DNA of 64,000 bases from CAYUPI01 sp964446585 (lineage in GTDB: Bacteria > Verrucomicrobiota > Verrucomicrobiia > Limisphaerales > UBA8199): NCBI GenBank assembly GCA_964446585.1, contig CAYUPI010000009.1, positions 1-64,000 of the forward strand. Reading direction: 5' to 3'. The position numbers were made by a program, and so were the translations under genes. Of this stretch, positions 16,474 to 25,708 are shown one piece after another (the stretch's first letter is position 1; each line of letters opens with the position of its first letter). The notes under the pieces were generated by a model that saw only the letters and a program-made list of their open reading frames with translations, searched no databases and was not told the origin of the DNA.

Positions 16474-17625
16474 CTAGCGCCACTCCAATTCGTCGCGGCT
16501 CGGGAGTTTGGGAAATTTTTGATGCGGCTCTTTTTGGTACCAATATCCGACCGAAGCAATGTCATCCTGCAACGGCAGGTAGCGTCCGCCAGACTGCCAG
16601 CCAAGGGCTTGGATCGTAACTTTCAAGTCGCTTGCAAATCGAACGGGATCCGGTATGTGCCAGCGATACAAGCCAAAACGGGTCTGGGACTGATAGGTGC
16701 CATCCGGCCGGATGACCTGCGCCAGCCCGGTGTAAGGCGTATTGAATTCGATGTACTTCCCTTCGCGCTCAAAGTCGTAAGAGCCGCAGAAATAGTCCTC
16801 AGTGCCGGTGCCACAGATGGTCGGAAACTCCCGGTCGCCATCGAGATAAAATTTGATTTCGCCTTCTCCCCACCAGCCGGCGTTGTGAACTCCCCAGGCC
16901 AGGTAAGTTCCTACGTACTGACCCGCGCCATGCACACCATCCAGGATCGTATAAACGCTCTTGTAAGGCAACGGGCTGACCCGGCGGAACTGCGCATGGA
17001 AATAGGCGGCGTCGGCGGGAAGTTCTGTGAGCGTATAGTTGATCTGGTAATAAATGACCATGTCCTTGTCGTCGAGGTTTTCCACGGTAATCTTGGCCCG
17101 CTTGTGGAAGGGCATTTGCCAGTAGCAATTGAAAGCGCTGCCCGGATTCACACACACGGGCAGCGAGCTGATCTGACAATACTTGCCCCAGCCGCATGCG
17201 AAAAAATCTCCAACGGGACACTCAACAGAAGGCTCGGTTTCATCGTCCCAATAGAAACGCAGGATCGACCAGCGCCAATTCCCGGTCGGTGTCATCCAAA
17301 TGCTCTGAATCGCGCCAGTGCCCTCGATGTTCGCTAGAGTAAAGGTTTTCTTGGATTTGATGACAACTGACGGCGAAACTTTCCAACCCTGGCCGAGCTC
17401 CCGCGCGGCGTTCTTGCCAGTGCCTTCGGTGGCCATGCCGGCCTTGCCCTTTTCGCCCGTGAAATTTTCCGGGCTGATCGAGCGCGACCGCGCGTTCGAG
17501 ACACGAAAGATGTTGCCAAGATTCACGCCCAGCCCGTCAGAGGGGGCCTCGGCCGCGAAGAAATTCGCGGTGGGGCCAAGGAAACAAAATGGGAACAGTG
17601 TCAAAAGAAGAAGTCCTCTTTTCAT
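16474..17625 (-). CDS. DUF2961 protein, glycoside hydrolase family 172
   Basis: Secreted protein of 383 residues with a cleavable signal peptide (M-K-R-G-L-L-L-L-T-L then F-F-A-A-E-A). The core follows the DUF2961 pattern: S-I-W-M-T-P then R-F-Y-W-D-D-E in the first half, D-F-F-A-C-G-W-G-K, W-G-E-G-E-I-K-F-Y-L-D-G-D and G-T-G-T-E-D-Y-F in the second. Characterised GH172 members act on difructose anhydride or arabinofuranose linkages, so a furanoside substrate is a reasonable guess. A longer frame back to 17763 lacks a plausible start before the signal peptide. Confidence 0.85.
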   Translation of the reverse strand: MKRGLLLLTLFPFCFLGPTANFFAAEAPSDGLGVNLGNIFRVSNARSRSISPENFTGEKGKAGMATEGTGKNAARELGQGWKVSPSVVIKSKKTFTLANIEGTGAIQSIWMTPTGNWRWSILRFYWDDETEPSVECPVGDFFACGWGKYCQISSLPVCVNPGSAFNCYWQMPFHKRAKITVENLDDKDMVIYYQINYTLTELPADAAYFHAQFRRVSPLPYKSVYTILDGVHGAGQYVGTYLAWGVHNAGWWGEGEIKFYLDGDREFPTICGTGTEDYFCGSYDFEREGKYIEFNTPYTGLAQVIRPDGTYQSQTRFGLYRWHIPDPVRFASDLKVTIQALGWQSGGRYLPLQDDIASVGYWYQKEPHQKFPKLPSRDELEWR

Positions 17626-17788
17626 AAAAAGTTTATGCAGGTAACCGAAATGAACTGACGATTTTGCTCGCGAAAACGCCGCGTTGGCGCACCGAAGACG
17701 GAAGCATTTTATCTGACTCCGCTTACCCCCGCAAGGGCAGGCTCCTCTCGCGCCCAACTTCAATTCTCCTTGCTCCTCTCGCGCCTTT

Positions 17789-18598
17789 ATGTCCTACTCT
17801 AATCAACCAAAACCTGGATCGATGCGCACTGAGACTCAACCGTTTGTCGAACCGAACCAGTTGTCGGCGGAATTTCCCGGGACGGTTTGGGTGGAGGTCA
17901 CGGATCACAAGATGGTAATCAACCGGTATTTCGGCGCATTGCGGCTTTATCTAAGTGGTTTGCTCTCGCGATTTCCGGACTATCGCAGCGAGGCGGATGA
18001 CTTGTTGCAGGATTTTATTAAAGACAAAATTCTTCACCCGGGCTGGCTCGAGAAAGCCGACCCAAACAAAGGGCGGTTCCGCGACCTGCTGAAAAGCTCG
18101 CTTAGAAACTTTGTCGCCGGCGAAATGCGCAAACGCGAAGCCGCCAAGCGCGGCGGCAAACAGGAGGTTGTGGCTCTGGATGACCTCGAGCAGGAGCTCG
18201 CCGAGGCGGAGCCTGTTTCCGCCTCATTCGACATGGCCTGGCTGCAGATGCTGCTGGCCGAGACGCTGGAGCGGATGAAACTGGGTTGCGCGGCTTCCGA
18301 AAACAGTCGGGTCTGGGAGATTTTCGAGGTCCGCGTCCTGCGTCCGGCGCTGGAGGGCGTGGCACCTCCGCCGTACGAGGAGTTGGTGGCGCGCTTTGGT
18401 TTAAAGTCGCCCGCCCAGGCGACCAATGCGCTGGCGACAGGCAAACGCATGTTCGCGCGCCATTTACGCGCGGTGATTGCGCATTACGAAAAGGGCGACC
18501 AGGCCGTTCGTGCCGAAATTGAGTCGTTGCGAGTTTTCCTGGAAAACCTGTTACCGCCCCAAAGCAAGGAACGCGAAGGGTCACCCCGCGCGACTTGA
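17789..18598 (+). CDS. RNA polymerase sigma-70 family (ECF-like) factor
   Basis: A 269-residue protein whose N-terminal third resembles sigma region 2: Y-F-G-A-L-R-L-Y-L, then S-E-A-D-D-L-L-Q-D-F and a segment ending R-G-R-F-R-D-L-L-K-S-S-L-R-N-F, as in ECF-like factors found in planctomycetes and verrucomicrobia. The C-terminal part is helical and has Y-E-E-L-V-A-R-F-G-L-K-S, which could be the region 4 helix-turn-helix. It is longer than a standard ECF factor. The following gene starts at or just past its stop, suggesting a coupled partner. A second ATG at 17822 is possible. Confidence 0.6.
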   Translation: MSYSNQPKPGSMRTETQPFVEPNQLSAEFPGTVWVEVTDHKMVINRYFGALRLYLSGLLSRFPDYRSEADDLLQDFIKDKILHPGWLEKADPNKGRFRDLLKSSLRNFVAGEMRKREAAKRGGKQEVVALDDLEQELAEAEPVSASFDMAWLQMLLAETLERMKLGCAASENSRVWEIFEVRVLRPALEGVAPPPYEELVARFGLKSPAQATNALATGKRMFARHLRAVIAHYEKGDQAVRAEIESLRVFLENLLPPQSKEREGSPRAT

Positions 18599-18609
18599 TC
18601 TCACCCTTT

Positions 18610-19128
18610 ATGGACGAAACAGATTCTACTAATACAATTTTCCTCAGTGGTCCGGCCGGGCTGGCTCGGATCCTTGCCCAGGATCAACCGGGTGCCAGTT
18701 TGTGGGCCATGGAAGAGATGCGAGCAATGTGGGAGCACCAATTGCGGACTCCCATCGAGACCGACCTAGGTATGGTTCAATCGCCTACTGCCGACAATGA
18801 TAGCCAGCCAAAGCCGGCCACTGCGTGCGCTGCCAAGAGCTTCCGCGAGCTTCTCCACGACCCGAACCCGCCATGGGCCTTGCTCAAAAAGGCCAAGGAT
18901 TTTGCCAAACAAACGCACAAGGAAGCCGAAGATTCCCAACTGAAAGAAATTGCCGCGGCGCTCTATTACGCCAGTTATGCTGCCGGCATGACTCGTCGCG
19001 GCAAAAAGCTCGGGGGCATGGGCAAGCTCGAGCTGCGCGAGGGATTTGAGTGGGCGCTGGGCCGGACGTGGCTTGATGAGCAGACCAAGGAACTGATTGC
19101 GGAGGGTCGGCAGTTGATCTTGGCCTGA
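18610..19128 (+). CDS. Uncharacterised partner of the sigma-like factor
   Basis: A 172-residue soluble protein with no signal or membrane segment. The N-terminal part is acidic; the second half is helical with many lysines (L-L-K-K-A-K-D-F-A-K) and ends with W-L-D-E-Q-T-K-E-L-I-A-E. I do not recognise a family. It follows the sigma-like gene with almost no gap, and a TTG at 18595 would overlap that stop as TTGA. A role in controlling the sigma factor is only suggested by position. Confidence 0.6.
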   Translation: MDETDSTNTIFLSGPAGLARILAQDQPGASLWAMEEMRAMWEHQLRTPIETDLGMVQSPTADNDSQPKPATACAAKSFRELLHDPNPPWALLKKAKDFAKQTHKEAEDSQLKEIAAALYYASYAAGMTRRGKKLGGMGKLELREGFEWALGRTWLDEQTKELIAEGRQLILA

Positions 19129-19230
19129 CTGGTCCGACTAGTCTGACAGTCGGTAAATTGCCGAGGCGACGCCCCAAAAAAGATCCCGGAGCTTGTCAGG
19201 TCCAGGATTTCTTTGAGACTGCTGGCAAAA

Positions 19231-20235
19231 CTAGTTTGCCTGATTTTGGAGCAACGCCACTCCACGCGGGTTAACGAAACTGTCGCTTCCTCGCGCAATC
19301 ACGTGTTGCTCGCCGGTATTCTTGTCGATGCGAATGATCGCACCGTCGAACGCGGGACTGCCGTCGGGTTCTACTCGGTCAGGATTAATCGTGTACGGAT
19401 CGCCAACGATCAGGTTGCCGTTGGACTCGATCGCAATTCCCACCGGCCCGACGAGGTTCGCGCCTTTCGAAAGTTCGGTCTGTTCGCCGGTGTTGATGTC
19501 GATCCGGATAATCCGGCCGACGCCGAAGTTCATGTCTGGGGTCGCCACATCCGTGACATAGAGGAAGTGGCCTTTGACGGCGAGCCCCTGCGGTCGTTGG
19601 AGCAACCCTCCGCTGGCGATGAGCGTCTGCCTGCCAGTGCCCGGATCCACGCGAAAAATCGGCCCCAATGCGTCGGCGACATAAATGTCGTTGTTCTCGG
19701 CCACCGTCACCGCCAGAGGATATTGGAACAGGCCCTGGAAAGGAGACGGAGAGGAGACTACGGTTTGGTTCCCAGTCGCAGGATCAATCCGGAGCAATGC
19801 CTGGGCGTTGGCCACCAAGATCATTCCACTGCTCTCCAGGGCAATGCCGAACGGGACGCCCAAGCTCCCGCCGCACGTGAGTACCGTCTGAGACTGATTT
19901 TCGGTATCGATCCGCAGGAGGCCGAGACAACCAGTGTCGGAAACGAACAGCTCGCCACCTTGGCCAACGGCAATACCAAACGGTTGAACCAGCTTGTTTT
20001 CGCGGGCTATAACGCCGTTGTCCCCTGTGAGGGCATTGGCCCGGAGCACAGCAGCCTGTGAATCTGTGAACACGATCTCGCAACGATCGGCCGCTGACGA
20101 TGCTGCCGCAGCCGAAGCGCATAAGCCACTGATTACAAGTAACTTGCGAACATCGAATATCAAACCCAGGCCGCCGTGTGCAACGCGGCCCAGTTCCGTT
20201 CTTCCCATCCAAGAATCATTCAAAGCTTGTCTCAT
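19231..20235 (-). CDS. Exported beta-propeller (NHL/SMP-30-like) protein
   Basis: A 334-residue protein with an N-terminal hydrophobic signal (L-L-V-I-S-G-L-C-A-S-A-A-A) followed by about six repeats of the form P-x-G-I-A-V/L with D-x-x-T-G strands, for instance P-F-G-I-A-V-G, P-F-G-I-A-L-E, P-Q-G-L-A-V-K and P-V-G-I-A-I-E. Such repeats build a propeller used for binding or lactonase-like chemistry. No catalytic motif is obvious. Likely periplasmic or secreted. An internal ATG at 20208 would also keep the signal. Confidence 0.7.
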   Translation of the reverse strand: MRQALNDSWMGRTELGRVAHGGLGLIFDVRKLLVISGLCASAAAASSAADRCEIVFTDSQAAVLRANALTGDNGVIARENKLVQPFGIAVGQGGELFVSDTGCLGLLRIDTENQSQTVLTCGGSLGVPFGIALESSGMILVANAQALLRIDPATGNQTVVSSPSPFQGLFQYPLAVTVAENNDIYVADALGPIFRVDPGTGRQTLIASGGLLQRPQGLAVKGHFLYVTDVATPDMNFGVGRIIRIDINTGEQTELSKGANLVGPVGIAIESNGNLIVGDPYTINPDRVEPDGSPAFDGAIIRIDKNTGEQHVIARGSDSFVNPRGVALLQNQAN

Positions 20236-20358
20236 TCAGTGTTATATACGCGGTGGGATTGAGGATCTTGCGCGGGCAGGGAGAATTTTTGTCGAAAAAT
20301 GCAGCCCCGGGCGGAACCGCCTGGACGCCGGGTGGATAGATTCGAAGTTGCGAAGTTG

Positions 20359-21036
20359 CTATTTCGGCAAATATGGCCGCACGCGCTCCACCAGGAGTTT
20401 GTAGCCTTCAGCGTTGAAGTGCAGTTTGTCAGCCAGAAACAGTTCCGCTCGGGGCTGGCCGTCGGCGCCAAGGGGTATGGACCATGCATCGACGAGTTTC
20501 ACACGTGGCGTGTGCCGGGCGTAGTCCTGAATCAGTTTATTGACGGCCTTTTCATTGTCCGCTTGCCGCCAACGGGCAATGCTGGGACTCAGCGCGATGA
20601 ACAGAACCTCGGTCTCCGGAAGCTTCGAGTGGACAGTCGCGACGAACGCTTTGAAATCCGCGAAAACTTGTTCTGACGATTTCCCGGCCCAAAGATCGTT
20701 GCCTCCAGCCCGGAGGAACACCATGCGCGGCTGATACGGAAATATGATGCGGTCTGCGAAATGAGTCGCATCCACGATTTCCGATCCAGCGAAACCGCGA
20801 TTGATGACTCGCTGTGGCTGAAAATCCTCCGAGAGCGTTTTCCAGAGCCTTATTGTCGAAGAACCGATAAAGAGCAGCGCCCCTTTCGGAGGCGGGTTCG
20901 TCCGATCCTGCTGCTCAAAGGCAAAAATGTCCTTCTCCCATCTTGCGAAGTTGTGCGCCACCTCTCCGCAGCACGCTAACTGCCGGCTGATGATTACCAG
21001 GACGGAGAGGCAAAGAGATAAAGGAACGCATTTCAT
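20359..21036 (-). CDS. Exported SGNH/GDSL-type esterase
   Basis: Secreted hydrolase of 225 residues. A signal peptide (M-K-C-V-P-L-S-L-C-L-S-V-L) leads into the SGNH fold: block I is F-I-G-S-S-T-I-R-L-W with the nucleophile serine, block III R-A-G-G-N-D-L-W with the oxyanion asparagine, and block V D-K-L-H-F-N with the catalytic aspartate and histidine. The G-S-S-T-I-R-x-W form is common in carbohydrate or platelet-activating-factor acetylhydrolase-like esterases. Divergent from lhr with about 85 bases between starts. A longer start at 21072 adds 12 polar residues. Confidence 0.85.
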   Translation of the reverse strand: MKCVPLSLCLSVLVIISRQLACCGEVAHNFARWEKDIFAFEQQDRTNPPPKGALLFIGSSTIRLWKTLSEDFQPQRVINRGFAGSEIVDATHFADRIIFPYQPRMVFLRAGGNDLWAGKSSEQVFADFKAFVATVHSKLPETEVLFIALSPSIARWRQADNEKAVNKLIQDYARHTPRVKLVDAWSIPLGADGQPRAELFLADKLHFNAEGYKLLVERVRPYLPK

Positions 21037-21120
21037 GAGCCGGATGGTGGGGAAAGTATCAGCACGCCGCAACCGGTATTAAAAAGGGGGATTGACCGTG
21101 GTTGATGCGGCTCGTTTCCT

Positions 21121-24100
21121 ATGTACATTGCAGCGGTGCAAACCTTTCAGTTCCATCCCACGATTGCTCGTTGGTTCGAGCAGAAGTTTGGCTCGCCCAC
21201 GGAGCCGCAGCGTCTGGGCTGGCCTGCCATTCAATCCGGGGCACACACGCTAATTGCCGCGCCCACTGGCTCGGGAAAAACGCTGGCGGCTTTTTTCGCC
21301 GAACTCGATTTGTTGTTCCGGGCAGGTCTGGACGGGACGCTGAAGGATGAGACAAGCGTAGTTTATGTTTCGCCGCTCAAAGCCCTGAGCAACGACATCC
21401 ACAAGAACCTGGAGGAACCGCTGGCGGAGCTCCGCGCTGCCTTACGAGCGAGCGAGGGCCGCGATGTGGACGTGCGCGCTGCCGTTCGCACTGGTGATAC
21501 GACCGCGGCCAAGCGCCAGGCGATCGCCCGCAGGCCGCCTCATATCCTGGTGACAACCCCGGAGTCGCTCTATCTGCTCCTGACGGCCGAATCAGGCCGC
21601 AGACTGCTCAGGACCGTGCGCACGTTGATCGTGGATGAAATTCATGCGGTAGTTGCTAATCGGCGCGGCTCCCATCTGGCGCTGAGCATGGAGCGACTGG
21701 CGGCCTTGGTGCAACAGCCACTCCAGCGGATCGGCTTGTCCGCCACGCAGAAGCCGATTGAGGAAGTCGCGCGTTTTCTTGTTGGTTGTAGCAGCCGACG
21801 TAAGGAGGTTCGGATCGAAAAATCCAAAATCCAAAATCCAAAATCCAAGATTGATCAGAGCCTCCTTACGTCGGCTGCTACAAGGATCATTGACGCCGGA
21901 TACAAACGCCAACTCGACGTAACCATCGAATTGCCAGGCTCGCCACTCGAAGCAGTGATGTCCAACGAAGTCTGGGCTGAGGTTTACCAGCGGCTTGCCG
22001 AGCTCATTTTGGCTCATCGGACCACGTTGGTGTTCGTTAATACGCGGCGGCTGGCTGAGCGCGTCACGCAAAACCTGTGCGAACTGCTTGGCAAGCATCA
22101 GGTGACTTCACATCATGGAAGTCTCTCGGCACGGTTGCGGTTGGAAGCAGAGGTTCGCTTAAAGCGAGGCGAACTTCGAGCGCTCGTAGCCACTGCTTCG
22201 CTGGAACTGGGCATCGATATCGGCTCCGTTGATCTTGTCTGCCAGCTTGGACCGACCCGCTCAATCGCCACGTTGCTCCAGCGAGTTGGCCGCGCCGGTC
22301 ATCACCGCGGTGGCATGCCCAAAGGCCGGATCTTTCCACTTAGCCGCGATGAGTTGGTTGAGTGCCTGGCAACCGTGCGCAGCCTGCGACAGGGTGAGCT
22401 GGATTGCATTGAGATGCCGGACAAACCGCTCGATGTCCTTGCCCAACAGATCGTCGCTTGCGCCGCCTGCGAGGACTGGAATGAGGGGGAACTGTTCGAG
22501 TTGATTCGAGCCGCCTGGCCGTACCGAGACCTCACCCGCGAAGAATTCGATGACGTTCTGCGCATGTTGGCGGACGGCTTCAGCACCAAACGCGGCCGCC
22601 GCGGCGCTTTGGTTCATCACGACGCAGTGAACCATCGTGTGCGCGGCCGCCGCGGCGCCAGACTTGTGGCCCTGACCTCAGGCGGCTCGATTCCCGATAA
22701 TGCGGATTACCGAGTGGTCCTGGAGCCGAGTGAAACCTTCATCGGCACGGTCAATGAAGACTTCGCCATAGAGAGCATGGCGGGCGACGTCTTCCAGCTC
22801 GGGAACGCTTCCTGGAGAATCTTGGGCCTGGACTCCGGCGAGGTGCGCGTTACTGAGGCCAACGGACAGCCACCGAGCATCCCCTTTTGGTTGGGCGAAG
22901 CGCCGGGGCGAACGGCGGAACTCTCCACTGCCGTTTCGGAGCTGCGCGTAGAGATTGAAAGAATGGTGGAGCAGACGCCAATTAGCCCCTCGCAAGACCT
23001 CGCAAAGCGAGCAGTCGCTGATTTTCTCGTGGTAGCGACCGGCAGCTCCGAACACGGCGCGCAGCAATTGTCGGACTATTTCGTGGCTGCCTATAAAGCG
23101 CTCGGCGTAATCCCCTCGCAGCGGAAAATCGTACTGGAGCGATTCTTCGACGAGTCAGGCGGAATGCAGTTGGTCATCCACTCGCCGTTTGGAATCCGCC
23201 TGAATCGGGCGTGGGGCCTGGCTTTGCGGAAGCGCTTTTGCCGCTCCTTTAATTTCGAGCTTCAGGCCGCCGCGACGGATGATGCGATCGTCTTATCGCT
23301 GGGAACGCAGCATTCGTTCCCTTTGGATGAAGTCTTCCGCTACCTCAGCAGCAAGACCGTGCGGGAGCTGCTGGTCCAGGCGCTGCTGGATGCGCCGATG
23401 TTCCCGATTCGCTGGCGCTGGAATGCCTCTCGCGCGCTTGCCCTGCCCCGGCACCGCGGCGGCCGCAAAGTCCCCGCTCCGCTGCAGCGCATGGAGTCGG
23501 AGAACCTGCTGGCAGCGGTCTTCCCGGATCAGCTCGCCTGCCTCGAGAACATCGCCGGCGACCGCGAAATTCCTGACCATCCATTAGTCCGCCAAACGAT
23601 CGAAGACTGTCTGTCGGAGGTCATGGACATCAAGGGCTTGATTGCTCTGCTTCAAAAAATCGAGCGAGGGGATGTCCAATGCATCTCGCGTGAGTTGCCG
23701 GAACCCTCTCCCCTGGCCCACGAAATCCTGCGCGCCAGACCTTACGCCTTTCTGGACAACGCTCCGCTGGAGGAGCGCCGCACTCAGGCTGTGTACACCC
23801 GACGCGCGAGCGAGTCCTCCGCCTCTGACGCGTTAGGCATACTCGATGCCGCCGCGATTGACAAAGTCTGTTCTGAAGCATGGCCGCGCGCTGCCAACGC
23901 TGATGAGTTGCATGAGGCCTTGTTGCTGGCCGTCGTGATGACCGATGAGGAAATCCAACGAGTGGTTTCGGGTGTACCTGTCGAGGGCAATGTGCTGCGG
24001 GCGGAACACAATTCCTCTTGGCTTGAGGCTTTACTGCACGAAAAGCGCGTCGCTCAGCTTCGCGAGGGCAGAAGATTTTGGCTGGCCGTGGAGCGGCTCC

Positions 24101-25617
24101 CCCTGCTGCACGCGGTTTATCCCGAAGCCGGAGTGGAGACGGAAGTAATCCCTCCCGCATCCGAGTTGCGCAGCAGCTGGGCGCGCTCTCATGCGGTCCG
24201 CGAATTGGTGCGGGGGCGGATGGAAATTATCGGCCCGGTCACCGCTCAAGAACTCACAAGGTTGTTCGCATTACCACAGACTGAGATCGACGGTGCCTTG
24301 CTCGCTCTGGAGGCCGAAGGCTTCGTTCTGCGCGGCAAATTTCATCCAGGCACGTCTGAGCTCGAGTGGTGCGACCGCCGATTGCTGGCTCGCATTCACC
24401 GGCTGACTATCAACCGTCTGCGTGCTGAGATCCACCCGGTATCGCTCGCGGAGTTTCAGCGGTTCCTCGTCGTCTGGCAGCGCGTGGCTGCCGAGCATCG
24501 CGCGGCCGGGCCGGACGGTCTGGAAGCACTTCTGGAGTTGCTGGACGGCTATGAATTGCCGGCTGCCGCCTGGGAACCAGAGGTGTTATCGCTGCGCGTC
24601 AAGGATTACTCGCCTCAATGGCTTGATCAGCTCTGCTTCGCCGGTCGCATCGGCTGGGGCCGGTTGACTCCTCCGCACAATCGCAATGGCCGGCCTTCCA
24701 TTCCAGTGCGGTCCAGTCCAGTCTCCTTCTTTCTCCGCTCCCATTTGTCGGACTGGCTTCAGCTCTCCGGTGAACCCGTCTCCGCCGAGCAGGCGCCCGA
24801 CACCAAACGCGTCCTGGAATTCCTGGCCGACCACGGCGCGATGTTCTTTGGCGAGCTCATGCAACAAACAGGTTTGCTCCCGTCGCGCGTCGAGCAAGCC
24901 CTGGCTGAGTTGGTCGCGCAAGGCTGGGTGACGTCCGACAGTTTCGAGGGCTTGCGCGCCTTGCTCGTGCCTCAAGAGAAGCGCGTGCACTTTGCCGATC
25001 CTCAACGCAAGCGCAGGCACAAGGCGGTTTCGAGTGTGGAATTCGCAGGCCGCTGGAGCTTGCTCCGTCGTAATCCGAATCCGGAGCAGAGCCCGACGCC
25101 GTTGGCTTCAACGAACTCGAGGGCGCATGCCCGGGAAAGCGCCCTGGAGACTCTCGCCCGCTGCTTGCTGCGCCGGTACGGACTCGTGTTTCGCCGGCTT
25201 TTGGAGCGCGAGTCGTTCAATGTCTCCTGGTATGAGTTGGGGCGAGTTTATCGCACGCTGGAAGCGCGCGGCGAGATTCGCGGGGGTTACTTCGTCGGCG
25301 GTGTCAGCGGCGAACAATTCGCGCTGCCGGAAGCCATCGGGCTCTTGCGTTCGATACGGAAAGCGCCCGCTCAGGGCGAATTGGTCACAATCAGCGGGGC
25401 AGATCCGCTCAACCTGGCTGGAATTCTCACCCCGGGTCCACGCCTCACGGCGATCACTGCGAATCGGATTCTGCTTCGTGACGGAGTGCCGGTGGCTGCG
25501 TTGGAAGCCGGTAGGACTACGCTGTTGAATGGGGAGCCAGGTGCGCCCGCTCACCTGATCGAACGTGCCCTCTGCGTCGGAACCATGGCTCCGTCGCTGC
25601 GCCCGTATTACGCGTAG
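21121..25617 (+). CDS. lhr: Large ATP-dependent helicase Lhr, carrying an in-frame palindromic insertion
   Basis: Superfamily 2 helicase of 1498 residues acting on DNA or RNA-DNA hybrids, linked to DNA repair. RecA domain 1 has Walker A A-P-T-G-S-G-K-T (residues 47-54), D-E-I-H (172-175) and motif III S-A-T (207-209). RecA domain 2 has T-S-H-H-G-S-L-S and Q-R-V-G-R-A-G-H. A winged helix and the long Lhr C-terminal region follow. Residues 223-254 come from a 96-bp palindromic repeat; without them F-L-V-G would run straight into R-I-I-D-A-G-Y-K-R-Q-L-D, the usual family spacing. The frame is kept, so the gene appears intact. Confidence 0.93.
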   Translation: MYIAAVQTFQFHPTIARWFEQKFGSPTEPQRLGWPAIQSGAHTLIAAPTGSGKTLAAFFAELDLLFRAGLDGTLKDETSVVYVSPLKALSNDIHKNLEEPLAELRAALRASEGRDVDVRAAVRTGDTTAAKRQAIARRPPHILVTTPESLYLLLTAESGRRLLRTVRTLIVDEIHAVVANRRGSHLALSMERLAALVQQPLQRIGLSATQKPIEEVARFLVGCSSRRKEVRIEKSKIQNPKSKIDQSLLTSAATRIIDAGYKRQLDVTIELPGSPLEAVMSNEVWAEVYQRLAELILAHRTTLVFVNTRRLAERVTQNLCELLGKHQVTSHHGSLSARLRLEAEVRLKRGELRALVATASLELGIDIGSVDLVCQLGPTRSIATLLQRVGRAGHHRGGMPKGRIFPLSRDELVECLATVRSLRQGELDCIEMPDKPLDVLAQQIVACAACEDWNEGELFELIRAAWPYRDLTREEFDDVLRMLADGFSTKRGRRGALVHHDAVNHRVRGRRGARLVALTSGGSIPDNADYRVVLEPSETFIGTVNEDFAIESMAGDVFQLGNASWRILGLDSGEVRVTEANGQPPSIPFWLGEAPGRTAELSTAVSELRVEIERMVEQTPISPSQDLAKRAVADFLVVATGSSEHGAQQLSDYFVAAYKALGVIPSQRKIVLERFFDESGGMQLVIHSPFGIRLNRAWGLALRKRFCRSFNFELQAAATDDAIVLSLGTQHSFPLDEVFRYLSSKTVRELLVQALLDAPMFPIRWRWNASRALALPRHRGGRKVPAPLQRMESENLLAAVFPDQLACLENIAGDREIPDHPLVRQTIEDCLSEVMDIKGLIALLQKIERGDVQCISRELPEPSPLAHEILRARPYAFLDNAPLEERRTQAVYTRRASESSASDALGILDAAAIDKVCSEAWPRAANADELHEALLLAVVMTDEEIQRVVSGVPVEGNVLRAEHNSSWLEALLHEKRVAQLREGRRFWLAVERLPLLHAVYPEAGVETEVIPPASELRSSWARSHAVRELVRGRMEIIGPVTAQELTRLFALPQTEIDGALLALEAEGFVLRGKFHPGTSELEWCDRRLLARIHRLTINRLRAEIHPVSLAEFQRFLVVWQRVAAEHRAAGPDGLEALLELLDGYELPAAAWEPEVLSLRVKDYSPQWLDQLCFAGRIGWGRLTPPHNRNGRPSIPVRSSPVSFFLRSHLSDWLQLSGEPVSAEQAPDTKRVLEFLADHGAMFFGELMQQTGLLPSRVEQALAELVAQGWVTSDSFEGLRALLVPQEKRVHFADPQRKRRHKAVSSVEFAGRWSLLRRNPNPEQSPTPLASTNSRAHARESALETLARCLLRRYGLVFRRLLERESFNVSWYELGRVYRTLEARGEIRGGYFVGGVSGEQFALPEAIGLLRSIRKAPAQGELVTISGADPLNLAGILTPGPRLTAITANRILLRDGVPVAALEAGRTTLLNGEPGAPAHLIERALCVGTMAPSLRPYYA
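21787..21882. repeat. Palindromic element inserted in frame within lhr
   Basis: Two perfect 22-base arms (TGTAGCAGCCGACGTAAGGA and two more bases) enclose a loop with four TCCAAAA-like units. The length is 96 bases, exactly 32 codons, and the reading frame contains no stop. It is the same family as the intergenic copy at 11173-11261, whose loop is its reverse complement in part. Confidence 0.9.
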
Positions 25618-25626
25618 AGAAGGTTC

Positions 25627-25696
25627 GTAGCCGCGGACGTGAGTCCGCGCTGATCTTCGCACTCGAGTGAGTCCGCCGACTCGCGTCGGCGGCTAC
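25627..25696. repeat. Palindromic element between convergent genes
   Basis: The outer arms GTAGCCGC and GCGGCTAC are the same as those of the 16.4-kb copy. The inside forms further hairpins (GCGGACGTGAGTCCGC and CCGCCGACTCGCGTCGGCGG). It lies between lhr and the converging stator-like B gene, a suitable place for a two-way terminator. Confidence 0.75.
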
Positions 25697-25708
25697 ATGT
25701 TGTCGACT

